Assembly (NCBI GenBank): GCA_946122785.1 | Contig: CAMGYJ010000004.1 | Span: 56,986,679-57,050,678 of the forward strand | Length of the DNA stretch: 64,000 nt | Source of the DNA: Linum tenue | Lineage: Eukaryota; Streptophyta; Magnoliopsida; Malpighiales; Linaceae | Reading direction: 5' to 3' | Notes under the pieces: generated by a model | The model's input: the letters and a program-made list of their open reading frames with translations, nothing else | Database searches by the model: none | Told to the model about the DNA's origin: nothing | Part shown: positions 1 to 11,988 of the stretch, in pieces | Numbering within the stretch: the stretch's first letter is position 1 | How the letters are laid out: every line of letters begins with the position of its first letter | Position numbers and translations under genes: made by a program

Positions 1-47
1 CCTGCAGTACTTGTCTTCCTTTGATTGATACAATTGGATTTCAACAG

Positions 48-3000
48 GGCTTGGCATTGTCTTCAATTGGTGAACATAAAAGAGGAGAGGAGGCACATTT
101 AAAATCAATTCAACTTGATCGTAGCTTCCTTGAGGCATGGGGTCATTTGGCGCAGGTAAACAAAGCAGTACTTCTGATATCTGCATTTTTGGAATGCTGA
201 AATATGAAATATGTGCTAAAGCTTTTGCCATCAGATTAGCTTGTACTTGTTCCATAGACTAAATACTGGAACTCGATCACGCACTTAGAGTGATGACCAA
301 GCTTGGCCTCGATCATTCCATAGAAGTCATGAAGTTTTTTTCTTGACAAGTCTGTGCTCTTTTGTTGCCAGTTCTACCATGATTTAGCCAACTCCACAAA
401 GGCTTTGGATTGCATTCAACAAGTTCTTCAAATAGATGCAAGGTAATGCCACCAAACAAGTTTGTTCTTTCTTAACAAGGGTTATTAGTAGCTTCTCGTG
501 TTAGATTCTGTCTCTTGCTTTGGTCTTTTGATTTAGACTTTGTTGATAATACTGGTAATCTCAGCAGTATCTGTCTCTCATGCTTAAATTATGCTTCCTC
601 TGTCTTTAGGTTTGCGAAAGGATATCATTTGCGAGGGCTGCTGATGCATGGAATGGGCGAACACAGGTAATTTCTACACTGTGGATTTGTTCCCCTATCA
701 GTGGTTTAACGGTTGTATAAGTTATCTGAATTAGTTCATATTCTGTATTCTGAGAAATAGGGACATAGTAGTTGTCTGGCAACTAATGAGATGAGGCCTT
801 GTGTAAAGACATTTATCTACTAGTAAGATTGGTTTTTTTTTTGGGTTGATGATTGGGTTATTCTTCAGTAGATCAGTTGGCCTTGTGTTCCCGCTACAAG
901 TCTGGTGATTCATAATCCCTTGCTTATGAAATTATATGGGTGGCTCTGTTTGACTCCCCATTTTGTTGCTGGTTTGCCCTAGTATGTAGGATAGCTGATC
1001 GAATGCAAAAGCTAAAGCTCGGCCAAATAGTTCTTCATTCTGAAAGGAGTGAAAATATGTTTTTTCTCATAATATCAAATTGGAACGATCTTTTGTGGAG
1101 CTCTATTCAAGAAGGGTTTCAGGGGAAAAGGTTGGACATCGGTGCCCGGTGTATTTTGGAGGGTAATTCCTGTTGTCATGTCTATGTCAGGAGATGTTAA
1201 ACCAGATGACAACTTATTTAAGTAAGAGGTCTGTCTAAAAGTAAAACATGAGGAGGGAAATAATTACTTGGTCTATGTGCAGATGGACTTGTCTGCATGT
1301 CACTTTTCGCGTCGAGTTATTGTGTGGCATATGCTGCTTTCTCCTAGTTTTATGGGATTTAAAACATAGCTGCTGATTGCTCATAATAGTTACTACACAG
1401 TTCCCGCGATGATGATAAACTTGTATGCTATCTCTAGTTGGACAAATCACACACCAATCGTTGTTTTGGAGTTTAGCATACTGAATCTACTTCTGAACGT
1501 TGCAGGAAAGCTATCAAAGATTTGTCTGTTGGGCTGACCATTGAGAGCTCAAACATTGAGTGCTTGTATATACGGGCTTCCTGTTATCATGCTATTGGAG
1601 AATATGCAGAGGCGGTAATGAACTCGTTTGACTTCTTTCTTTCTTCCCTTGTTTTTTAATGTTATTACAGGATATGTCCTTTGACCCTTTTTAAGTTTTT
1701 GGTGCCAAAGAAAGTTTTGTTGCCTTCACTATTGACTTTCTTAAGTTCATCTTACCTGCCTTTGTACCTTGGGTACATGATGTTTGCTCTCCTTTGCCTT
1801 CACAGGTGAAGGACTATGATGCTACGTTAGATGTGGAACTAGACTCCATGGAGAAGTTTGTGCTTCAATGTTTGGCCTTCTATCAGGTTTCTGTTGTTCT
1901 GTACCTTGTTAGTAGTGTGATTCACATAATCTATGTTTTGCAACTCATTTTATAGATGCTTGAGTTTGGGATCATAATTGCTTCGTGTATCCCATAATTG
2001 TTTTTGTTCTATCTTGTATACTTTCCAAACATGCAGGTACTAATTTTGACTTGTTATGTACGTTAACATCAAAGATGTAAACCAATAACGTTCCTACTTC
2101 CTGCTTAATACCACATGGTGTATTGAAGTTTCCTCCTGTCCCTCCTTACCTCTGCAGAAGGAGATAGCTTTGTATACTGCCTCAAAAATCAATACTGAAT
2201 TCTCTTGGTTTGACGTTGATGGTGATATTGACCCTCTGTTCAAGGTAACTAAGGTTCTCATGAATTCATAACAAGAAATGATGATTCTTACTTCTTCCAT
2301 AGATTTAAAGGATCTTATGCATGAGTTTCCAGCTATTACATACAGTACTCAACTTCATGGCATTCATACTTTTCAGTCTTTGATCACTGGTCACTGGAAT
2401 ATGCACTTGAAATTGCAGGAATACTGGTGCAAAAGATTGCATCCAAAGAACGTCTGCGAAAAGGTTTACAGACAGCCACCTTTGCGTGAGTCTCTAAAGA
2501 GGGGTAAGCTTAAGAAGCATGATTTTGCTATTACAAAACAGAAGGCAGTACTTCTGGCTGCTGCTGATTCAATCGGCAAGAAGATTCAGTATGAATGCCC
2601 TGGCTTTCTTCCAAATAGGAGACAGGTGAGTCATCTGGTAAAATAGCTTAGCAGTTTTTTTTCTTTTTCTAACTCGTCCTGCTCCTCCCGATTAAGTTTG
2701 GACACCTCCGCTAGGGCTGCAATGCTATTATTAGGTGGTTATATGTTTTCTGTTGTGGACTTTAGTTTGTCCTTCCTTATAGTTGATAACTTATCCAACT
2801 AAATTATTTTATGATCTCATACTTGTTACCATTCTGTTTCTCATTCTATTAATTAGTAATTACAAGTCTATCTATTGTTGTCTCAGCATCGGATGGCTGG
2901 GTTGGCTGTTATTGAAGTTGCACAAAAGGTATCAAAAGCATGGCGTTCCTTACAAGCAGAATGGAAACATTCAAACAAAAGTTCATCCAAGAATGGTAAG

Positions 3001-6000
3001 AGACCAAGGAGAAGAATCAATGTGGCCAGTCAAAATAGGGGTGGTGCTGGTTGTAGCACAAGCAGTGGCCCGGAAACATCAACTTCGTATAGCATTACAG
3101 AGGACAGGTCATCCGCCCGTTACATGTTATCATGGCATGATCTTTATTCCTTGGCTGTTCGGTGGAGACAGATTTCTGAACCCTGTGATCCAGTTGTGTG
3201 GATTAACAAGCTAAGGTGTGGCTCTTCTTGCTGCCAGTTTGACTCTTTTCAACTCGTCTGAACTACATTGACCTCATAACAACATTAGCATCTGTTTCTG
3301 TTACAAAGTTGTGTCTGATTCTGACATAGCATTGTCAAGATGCGGTTGAATGGTCTGTGCTAGATTTAAGGCATTTACATAAAGGTTAAGACTAACATAA
3401 TCCTTTCCCCCGTGTTTCTTTTCATGTGATTGGGGACCATGTTTGCAATAAAGTGAGGAATTCAATTCTGGCTTTGGCTCTCACACTCCAATGATTCTAG
3501 GGCAAGCAAAAGTTGTTCGGTACTACCCTAATTATGAAAGGTGATAGCTACTTGAGTTACATTTTTGAGCAAAACTTGTTCAATATTGTACCAGCAATAT
3601 CTAAAATCTGATAAGTTCAGTCCAATTTCTTCTGAATTATTTATTCGTTCGTAATGCTGCAGGACGTTACAGGTTGCAAAGAATGTGATGAAGAAAAAAC
3701 TATATGTCTACAGTAAGAACGATAATGTCATCGACATATCCGAAGATGAGAAGCTGCATGAAGTGAGTGCTTATGCTCCTGTTTTTTTCTGCTTCTCTCT
3801 TATGGCTTTTGTACGCTAAGTAGAGTGCTATTTTTTGCTCTTTATTTAATCCATATTATTTGATATAGGAGTGAAACTAGTAGAGGCAAACAAATTTCAA
3901 GTCCTGGCCACTTAGTCCTCGTAGTGAACCATTTTAGTATTTAGTCTTTGCCTAGTTAACATTTTGTAAGAACGCTTCATTATATCTGCTTGCCCAGTAT
4001 TTTCATCTTATCAGTTTGTAATTACTGTCCTATTTTTCTGGATAGATTATGGTTGCAGAAACATGTTCTGATCTTTACAGAGCAGTTGGTGAAGACTTCT
4101 GGTTGGCTACATGGTGCAACAGCACTGCATTTGAGGGGTAATTTCCTTCACTTTAAATTGTAGAAATCAAGGTTCCAGCACTATGTTATGAGGTTTTCAC
4201 TCTTCATAAGTCATAACTGCTACTGTTACTGATTGCAGGAAGCAACTTGAGGGGACAAGAATCGCCTTGGTGAAAATGTAAATATCATATCATTCCTTTT
4301 CTTTTTTGTATCTTCTTAATCCCTTCTAATCTGCTGTTTTAATCCATCTCTCATTTGGTTTTTAAACCTGAAACATATCTTGCAGGGGAGAGCTTGGGTT
4401 TGACTATGCGATCAAAACCCCTTGCACACCTTCTAGGTGGGAAGATTTTGATGCAGAAATGGCAATGGCATGGGATGTAAGTTGGTCAAAACCTCAAGAT
4501 TGTAACACAGAAATTTCAGTTCACTTTTGATCAATAACCATATCTTGTTTATATATATACAAGCACTCACTTTTTTGGGTGCACTCACTTCATAACCGTC
4601 ATTTTAAACATGCGATTTATGTCAAAATGATGTTAATCATCACTTATGATGTGATGAACAATAATGCACATGAATTTGCACAAAAACCATTGAAGATTTA
4701 CTTTAATTTGAAGAATTTAGAGTTTAGAGATTTAGGGTTAGAGTTAGGGTTTACAATTTGGGGTTTAGGGATAGAACTCAAAATTGGAGGTCTAGGGCTT
4801 AGGGTAATCTGCTAATTAGTTGTTATCATATGTTATATCATCATATTACACTAATTCTACAAATTAAAATTCAAAATCTGACACCTTAAGACCAATGTAG
4901 TCAAAATCGCGTTTTAAAACTTAAAAACTTACGATTTTACGTTTCTAGGTCACTAAAACGCTTATACACAAAATCTCAGTTTTTTACAACTTATGTAGTT
5001 AAAAACTCCGCTTTAAAATTTAAAAACTTGCGATTTTACGCTTCTAGATCACAAAAACGTTTCTACGTGGAAACTCGCATTTGACTGCATTGCTTAAGAC
5101 TAGTTTTTGAGTTGGGTGCATTGAACGCACTCATTTTTGTGAGTGCACCGAAGTAGTCACTTATATGCTAGGTAGTTTTATTTTATGCTAGTCAGTTTTA
5201 TTTTGCCAAAACATATCATAATGATACTAATATTCGGTAATATTGATATGGTGGACAAGTGTTTATGATACTTTCTAGATAAGTGATCTAGTTCAAAACA
5301 TTTCCCATAAAAAAAATCTAATTCAAAACATTACAAATCAATCCGCTGGCAGCTGATCTTCTGTATTATGTTGTTTGGTTACCCCTGCTTTGTCTGCTTT
5401 CCATCCTTGCAATACATTAGCAGCAGATCCATAGGAAGCAAGAAACTTATATAGTTTGGTTATTCAGTCTGTTTCTTCCTCCAGCATTTTGTTTTACGAT
5501 CTCTCATTTTTTTATATATATTATAAAATGACAAATGGATTAAATTAGAGGGGCAAGTCACCAAGTTGTCTGTGTTGTATGATCCCAAGAACACTGAATT
5601 AGCTCTTGATATCGATCTGCCTCCCTTTATTATGTTATGGCTTGTCTGTTAGTAATGCAGAGAGTTTTATGGTTAACATTCTGCTATTGCATGCCCTTTT
5701 GTACTGACTGAAGCAGTACACCAGTAGTTAACTCTGTGTTTCTAACCTGCAGGCTTTGTGCAATACTTACTGTGGAGAAAATTATGGTTCCACCGACTTT
5801 GATGTCCTTGAGAATGTTAGGGCTGCGATGCTAAGGATGACATATTACTGGTAAGTGGAAATACCTAGTTTCCATTTAGACAGTGGCTCTTCAGCTGAAC
5901 GGTCCGAGTTGAATATCACAGGTACAATTTTATGCCGCTATCCAGAGGTTCAGCTGCTGTAGGATTCATCGTTTTGCTGGGATTACTTCTTGCTGCAAAT

Positions 6001-6210
6001 ATGGAGTTCACGGGACAGATTCCCAAGGGTTTGCAGGTGGATTGGGAAGCCATTCTTAATTATGATCCAAACTCCTTTGTGGATTCAGTCAAGAGTTGGT
6101 TGTACCCGTCTCTCAAGGTCACGACATCTTGGAAAGATTATCCAGACGTTGCATCGACTTTTGAGACCACAGGGTCTGTTGTAGCGGCTCTCAGCACTTA
6201 CAACGATTGA
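48..6210 (+). CDS. SRFR1: SRFR1-like TPR protein, 3' part (5' end outside window)
   Basis: Fifteen visible exons: 48-155, 372-442, 610-666, 1506-1614, 1806-1886, 2158-2244, 2419-2625, 2887-3215, 3454-3540, 3663-3762, 4046-4137, 4239-4277, 4386-4476, 5753-5850, 5922-6210. All use GT-AG and keep phase; together they code for 614 residues plus stop. The first exons read as tetratricopeptide repeats. The rest is the conserved C-terminal region of SUPPRESSOR OF rps4-RLD1, recognised by stretches such as EYWCKRLHPKNV, SWHDLYSLAVRWRQISEPCD and GEDFWLATWCNSTAFEG. In Arabidopsis SRFR1 (about 1050 residues) is a negative regulator of effector-triggered immunity that interacts with resistance and TCP proteins; about 440 N-terminal residues must lie left of the window. 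Intron 4477-5752 is unusually long because of transposon-like DNA. No frameshift or premature stop is seen, so the gene looks functional. Confidence 0.9.
4724..4806. repeat. Degenerate telomere-like TTTAGGG repeats
   Basis: Several imperfect copies of the plant telomere unit (TTTAGGG, TTAGGG, CTTAGGG) lie within about 80 bases inside the intron insertion. Such degenerate repeats are common in this kind of plant MITE and do not indicate a chromosome end. Confidence 0.6.
4897..5067. repeat. Two-copy tandem repeat, period about 98 bp
   Basis: Two diverged copies start with GTAGT(C/T)AAAA at 4897 and 4995. Both continue through an ACGATTTTACG-like core and a TCTAG(G/A)TCAC motif. Confidence 0.6.
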
Positions 6211-6570
6211 GTTAATCATTTCGAGTCACGAGAGGTGAGTTCCCTCTTCATTAGTAAGCTTAGAAACGAAGCGACTTATCTTATCATGTGTTTGCTCATT
6301 GTTATGTATTTTCAAGTCAATGCAGTATGGAAAGGAAAGCAACCTGTTTTTGGGAGTTGGTCTTTCCTGAGGGTGAAGCTTTTCTGCATTGTCCATTGTA
6401 AGCTTAAGAAGGGGATTAGACGGAAGGATCTTTTCTGCGTTCATCGAAACCTGAGAATACCTTTAGCGTTGAAGTGTTGTTGTATCATTGAGAGGCTTGT
6501 ATGTATAGGATTACAGAATAAAGCTGTACCTTTTCCTATTCTAGTTTTTCTTTTCCTTAAAGTTTAGATC
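6211..6570 (+). other. SRFR1 3' UTR with probable intron and poly(A) signal
   Basis: After the TGA ending at 6210 there is a good donor (GAG|GTGAGT, intron from 6235) and a good acceptor (AATGCAG, ending 6325), so the 3' UTR probably holds a 91-base intron. The junction would be only 24 bases after the stop, within the distance normally tolerated by nonsense-mediated decay. AATAAA at 6517-6522 is the likely polyadenylation signal. Confidence 0.55.
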
Positions 6571-8160
6571 CAATGACTGATAGCGAAAGTACCAGATTTG
6601 TTTGTCGCGAGTTTATTCGGATTTTAATCTCAGGTTATACTCCGCTTATTAATATTCGATCTGGTTTCACCGTCTTCAGACTTCAGACATAAACGGAATG
6701 CATGCGTAGCTTCATTACATAAATTGCTGCGCTCTAGTATACATGGACTAACCTTCTCGACCAATTTCATGGTGCTTGACATGAAATCGGGCAATTCTTA
6801 CACTTTAATCCTGGCTGGGTAAGGCATTCCTAGCCATTGTTGGCGCTATGATTGATGTCCCGACAAGAAAGGTAACTCTTAGATCGGGGACCATGTATTC
6901 GAATGATTAATTTGAAAAAGATTCCTACTAATAAAACCTTCTTCTACTCCCAATTAATATTGTCAATGATGATGATAATGATGAATTGATGATGATGATT
7001 TCAACTTGGGTAAATTATTTGATGCTTTTGACAAGATCTCAACAAGGTAGAATTTCTTATTCGTGTGTGCATGTACATAAAATATACTATCCTATTCCTA
7101 GTAGTCATAAAGATCTAAAACCACTTCAAAAGATGGTTTTCGATTTCTCCATGGATTCCAGGTAAGTACACACCTCTTTCAAGGGTCATTTGGAGAACGA
7201 GATTTGAAGTATGGATTTGTACAATCTATGAATTTAACCAAATTTCAGATTTTTTCTTCTACTTTTGGTATCCTGGTATGTTCAGAAATTTTAAATCTCT
7301 AGAATTCGTGGATATCAAATATCTCAAGAATAGAGAGATTTTCTATCTTGACTTGTGAATATTTTCTGAAAATTTAATCCCTTGCCTTGTTTTTTATTCC
7401 TTCTGATTTCAAGATGTATTTAAAAAGAAAATTGATTAAGGACAAACATGTTGATAAAGTTTCACCCTCATGTCAATATAACGAAGAGAGGAAGACGAAC
7501 ATGAGAGACATGTGAACCACTGAACCTCCTTCAATCACCATATACTAATTCCTTCAGCTTGCCACCTTGTGCTCGTAGTTAGTAAAATATGATATGAAAA
7601 AGTTAACGGGTATTATACTTCGTTTCTAAGGTAACGTTACGTTTAATAGTACGTTAATAGTCATAAATATATAAAATTAATCATTTTAAAATAAATATAT
7701 ATATAAATATTAGTAAAGCTAACAATTTAATTCGTAAAATATGGATAATAAATATGTTATACGGGTTTTATACGTGTTTAGTACGAGAGTCATCAAATGA
7801 ACGGGTTCTTAACTCAATTGACAATTTGGGGAGCTGAACTCATAGGCCATATATAATACCACTCGAAATAACATACTAGTAATCCAGGACTGAACCGAGC
7901 TAAGAAACATATGTGCTTCATATAAGAAATCTACAGCCCTCCATTCTTTGCCCAAATGGAGTATTGTATCCCAGATAGCAAGTTGCACGAAAAGTTTCTC
8001 CTCTACCCTTTCACGATCAACACCGACCTCCATTCTAGACATAAACTGAACTTTACATCCGCTGTAAAATTGGACAGTGGAGCAATTTGGGTCATGTTCC
8101 TCGCCCAATACTACATCCTCCTCCTTCTTAGTTGCAGCTACGTCTTCCGAATCTGACTAA
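6571..8160. other. Intergenic, no gene seen
   Basis: AT-rich DNA between the SRFR1 3' end and the old LTR. A short GAT/GATGAT microsatellite lies near 6960-7000. Open frames here (for example 7809-8108 on minus) are short, show no recognisable domain and have no codon-level support. Confidence 0.6.
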
Positions 8161-8602
8161 GTAACATATATCGTATCCTCGGGTATCTAGATTAACCATT
8201 ACTCAACTTCAATTTATTATGCAGCCAATTCAGGTTCCAAGTTCAATTACTTGCAATGATTACAAATGCTCAAACAACAAAATAACTACACTGACCGAGT
8301 TCAAAGTGAGAAAGCTCACTCAAGTAAAGGGGACTAGTTGAATTTTGAATAATGGCATCATAACTTCTTTCAATCCTCATTTATAATGCGGAGAGTCTTC
8401 AACTAGCTTGAATCTTGATTAAAACAATCAAAGCCTCTTTAATTGATTGCTTAGAGGGACTCTATACTCAACTAAGAAAACCGGCCAACGCAATTCAATC
8501 TCGACTCCCTTTGTTGAATTTTGGTCCAATACAAAGCTGTGAGTAAACTCAGTTTCACGTAATCAGTCCATTACTTCCAATCAATGATTGATATAATCAA
8601 CT

Positions 8603-9197
8603 TGTTGGGCCTGTGACTCGGGCCTAGCCACGTCAAGGAACAGGGCGCGACTGGATGGACTCCGACATAGCAGCGCAAAGACCCCGAGCGCGACACCTCA
8701 TTGTAGTCAACCACGTACTGGCGCGAAGAGTTTAGGCGCGATGGAGTTACAGGCGCCGAGGGAGAGCATAGCGCAGGCCAAGACAAGAGAGGAGGGGAGC
8801 GTAGATTTCCTCCCCAGGAAGCAGTCACATCAGGGCTATTGGCAGGTCTCTGACACGTCCTAGGTAGAGGGATGGCCTGAACAGGGCCTAAAACCCTTAG
8901 TGTGTCAGTGGTCACATCATTGTGTCCCAATGGTCACATCTTGTATCCCCACTTGGGTCAACCACTCACCCACCACAACGAAGCCTATAAATACGGCATT
9001 TACTACGGTGGGTGAGGGGATGACATTTTGGCACCATTCTCTCTCTATAACAACTGCTTCTCTTTCTAGAAACTCGGACTCCCATTCTCACTCAACTCTC
9101 TGATCTCCATTCCTCCGAGTTAATCCGGACGCTAGTGTTTCTTCTTGACCCGAACTCTCACTCGAACCTCACTCCTACACTCAGTTAGGTTCAAACA
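8603..9197 (+). mobile_element. Solo LTR, 595 bp, with 5-bp target duplication
   Basis: The block begins TGTTGGGCC, ends AAACA and is flanked on both sides by CAACT (8598-8602 and 9198-9202). A TATAAATA box lies near 8993, followed by a CT-rich leader, as in a retrotransposon LTR read on the plus strand. No primer-binding site or internal region follows, so this is best explained as a solo LTR left by LTR-LTR recombination. It is inserted into the tail of the older minus-strand LTR. The retrotransposon family is not identifiable from the LTR alone. Confidence 0.65.
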
Positions 9198-9590
9198 CAA
9201 CTTAATCGAGTATTCTCTCTCCTAGGTTAAAATAGAAATCAACCATACTTTATCAAGGCAAAGATGATTCATGAAATATGCATATATTGGATATGATCGA
9301 GTTTAATAAATCAGAGTACTCATACAATCATCAAATCAACAAACCATTGCTAGGGTTCCTCATACCCATGTGAAAAATAAGTTTACGCTATATAGAGAGA
9401 GAATAAAACAGAAAAAAGAGGAAGAATGACTTTATGATGATGATGTTCTTCTTTGATCTTCAAACTCCTCTTCTAAGTTTATTCCTTTAGCTTCAATGGT
9501 GAAAAAATTACTCAATTTTGCTCTAACAACTCTCTAGGATTCGCCCTCTTTCTAATTTGAAGTCCAAAACTCAGCTCTCCATTTCGAAAA

Positions 9591-11037
9591 GGGTTAATAC
9601 CTTATTTTGACCCGAACTATGACTATGTAATCAACTTTGGCACGTGATTTCAAAAATTAACATCATGACCTCAACTATGCACCATATAGACTTAATTGGC
9701 CAGACTCGTGAATTTCCGTCAAATTAAACGGTCAACATCATTGACCGTTAGTGAATCACCATGCTACGCTGACGTGGATGCCATGTGGAAAATAATAATT
9801 TAATAAAATAATAAAATAAAATAAAATTCCCATTCTCTCTCTCTCTCTCTCTCCTCACTCAGCCCACATAGCCTTATCGTTACCCAACCCTTCTTCCCCG
9901 ACGATCCCTTTCCCAACCCTCAGCCCACACCCTCGGTATGCAATACCCCAGCTCCCTCTTCTTCGTTTCTGATTCACCAACTACTTCGGCGTCAGCTGCG
10001 ACCCCGCCACCGACCGCGTCACCGAAATCAACCTCCGCGGCGAGTCGGAGGATCCAATCCTCACAAAATTCGGGCGGACCTCCGGCTACATGCCCGGGAC
10101 CATTTCCCCGCCATCTGCAAGCTCGACCAACTCACCACGCTCATCGTCGTTGACTGGAAGAGCCTCTCTGGCGAGATCCCCGACTGCGTCTCTTCGCTCT
10201 CGAACCTCCGCGTCCTGGATCTCGTCGGCAACAGCCACTCCGACCAGATCCCCTCCCAAATCGGCAACCTCGGCCGCCTCGTGGTACTCAATCTCGCCGA
10301 CAATAGAATCTCGGGGGAAATCCCGACCTCGGTTTCCAAATTGGAGTGCTTGAATCATCTCGAACTGAACAACAACCAGATCTATAGACGAATCGCCACC
10401 TATTTTGGGAAATTGAAAATGCTCAGCCTCGCATTGCTTGGCAGGAACCAGTTGGCCGGTCCCGTTCCCGACTCCATTCGGTGGGACGGCGAGTTCGCGA
10501 CGATGTTCAGGTTTCTCGACGGGCTGCAACGGGTGTTCTACGTCAGCAACGCGGTGAGGGAGGCGCTGGTGGAGCTTTGTCGGCTGACCTTGAAGGTGGA
10601 AGCGATCTTCAAAGGGAAGACCTTCCTGGGAAATATGGTGGGTGCTTCCAATGGCTCATTTGAATTAGGGAGAATGCTGCTCGTCAGGGAAGAAGGGAGA
10701 AGAAGAATGATTAGTAATTTAGTATTAGGGATTTTTTTGGTTTTGGTCGAAGAAGGAAAGAGGCGAGGGGTGGCCGATTTTTTTGTTTTTTTTAATTAGG
10801 TAAGGAAATAATAAAAGAAATTGAAATTCAAAATTTTTTCTTTGGTGTTGACATGGCGGTGACCTGTACAGTTGACTAACGGTCAATGGTGTTGACCGTC
10901 TAAACAAACGGTCAAACCATGTTTTCGGCCAATTGAGTCTATATGCTGCAAAGTTCGGGTCAGGATGTTAATTTTTCAAATCATTGGCCAAAGTTTATTA
11001 TATAATCATAGTTCGGGCTAGAATAAGGTATTAACCC
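9591..11037. mobile_element. Pack-MULE carrying an LRR gene fragment
   Basis: A 1447-bp element has terminal inverted repeats of about 130 bp (GGGTTAATACC at the left end, GGTATTAACCC at the right end) and a direct 9-bp duplication TTTCGAAAA at 9582-9590 and 11038-11046. Long inverted termini with a 9-bp duplication are the signature of Mutator-like elements. There is no transposase inside; instead it holds a fragment of an unrelated host gene, which makes it a Pack-MULE. Caveat: the duplicated 9-mer is nearly palindromic, so it is slightly weaker evidence than usual, but the inverted termini are unambiguous. Confidence 0.85.
9979..10490 (+). pseudogene. DRT100-like leucine-rich-repeat gene fragment captured in Pack-MULE
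   Basis: Reading from 9979, one frame gives a plant LRR N-terminal cap and repeats of the DRT100/polygalacturonase-inhibitor-like type: GVSCDPATDRVTEINLRGES, then after a shift near 10108 the repeats with LRVLDLVGN, LVVLNLADNRISGEIP, HLELNNNQ and LLGRNQLAGPVPDSI. A single missing base near 10108 splits the two frames. The N-terminal signal peptide and the C-terminal repeats are missing, and homology ends near 10490, so this is a captured and decayed exon, not a working receptor-like protein. Intact members are small secreted LRR proteins. Confidence 0.8.
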
Positions 11038-11480
11038 TTTCGAAAATCGTAGAAGACCTATTTATACCCGAACCAACGGCAAAGTCACTGTTAGAAGTCA
11101 CAACTATGACTTTGAGATTTATGGCAGTAACTTTCAAAACACAACGCAACAATTAGTGGGCATGAGGGGAAAGTCACGGACATGATAAAGAAAAGTCACA
11201 ACCGTGACTTTCTCTATTCTGCCTATGACTTTTGATCAGAGCCTCTGGAAGTCATTCACGACCATTTCCTTGCAAGTCACGACCATGACCTTTTTTCTCA
11301 GTCCTCTTTGGCTCCTTTTTCAACCTTCAGTGCCCCGAACCTTGCTCCCAAGCCACCTCCATACTCTAGGACTTGAAATATGTTAAAGAATACAATCTAG
11401 CGTAAAATCGACAAAGAAGAGGACTTTGCAAGGTAAATGATCAAAGAAATGATAAAGAAATGAGAGTCAAAATATGTATA

Positions 11481-11978
11481 CTAAGCAAATATAAGAAAAA
11501 TACTAGTGTTGCCCATAAAAAATACCATTACAAGCCGTACACGCAGTCCGATAAAAAACTGTCTTCATGAGCCCAAGCGGATAATCGATTTTAATCGTAT
11601 GAAATGGTTGAACTACGATTACATAACCAAATACCCTACCACTAACCTTTATAACCTTCGATAGATTTACAATTTCTTTTAAAAAATCAAGTTAGACGTT
11701 TGGTATCATATGAATTGAGAATTCATTTTATTTTAAAATAATTTATTGTGACTGGTCGGACTGGTGTGCTTTTGGAGTATACTATACTCTACATACTCGT
11801 AGAGGGACATCTCTATTTAGACTATAAATTAAACCGAATTTAGGTATGATACTATATCCTAACTTTTAATAGATAAACCATAAACATCGATTCTCTAAAC
11901 TCAAATCGAAAGTTTAATTTAATAGAAAATAATAATTGACCGTTGAGATTAATGGGAGCTCATCAAAATGCGTCAGAT
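11481..11978. other. Intergenic AT-rich DNA, no gene seen
   Basis: No domain, repeat ends or RNA gene recognised between the old LTR and the poly(A)-tailed retroposon. Confidence 0.5.
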
Positions 11979-11988
11979 GACATGCAGT

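Larger units (their letters stand above)
4578..5149. mobile_element. MITE-like insertion in SRFR1 intron
   Basis: The long SRFR1 intron holds a roughly 570-base, non-coding, AT-rich block whose ends are inverted: GGTGCACTCAC at 4578-4588 and GTGAGTGCACC at 5139-5149, with further CACTCA motifs near both ends. I could not find a clear target duplication, so the superfamily is open. Inside are a telomere-like stretch and a two-copy tandem repeat, listed separately. Confidence 0.5.
8161..11480 (-). mobile_element. Old Athila/Tat-like LTR, minus strand, with two nested insertions
   Basis: Read on the minus strand from about 11480 this resembles the LTR that starts near 62658: both have a (T/C)ACGCTAG(A/G)TTGT motif, a TTTCA(A/G)GTCCTAG motif and several copies of an A-type box, here variants of GTCACGGTTGTGAC, followed by a TATA box (minus strand TATAAATAGG, around 11058-11068) and an AGAAGA-rich leader. 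It is interrupted by the solo LTR at 8603-9197 and the Pack-MULE at 9591-11037; without them it would be about 1.25 kb, the same size class as the right-hand copy. I did not find its outer ends or target duplication, so the limits are approximate. Confidence 0.5.

Noticed and set aside
2783..3261. Two overlapping plus-strand frames of 143 and 128 codons
   Set aside because: Only 2887-3215 is an SRFR1 exon in one of these frames; the rest is intron.
4724..4806. Interstitial telomere
   Set aside because: Units are too few and degenerate, and they lie inside a MITE-like block in an intron.
7809..8108. 99-codon minus-strand frame
   Set aside because: No domain, start context or splice support; overlaps a plus-strand frame of similar length.
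10086..10529. 147-codon minus-strand frame
   Set aside because: Shadow of the LRR fragment, which is recognisable on plus only.
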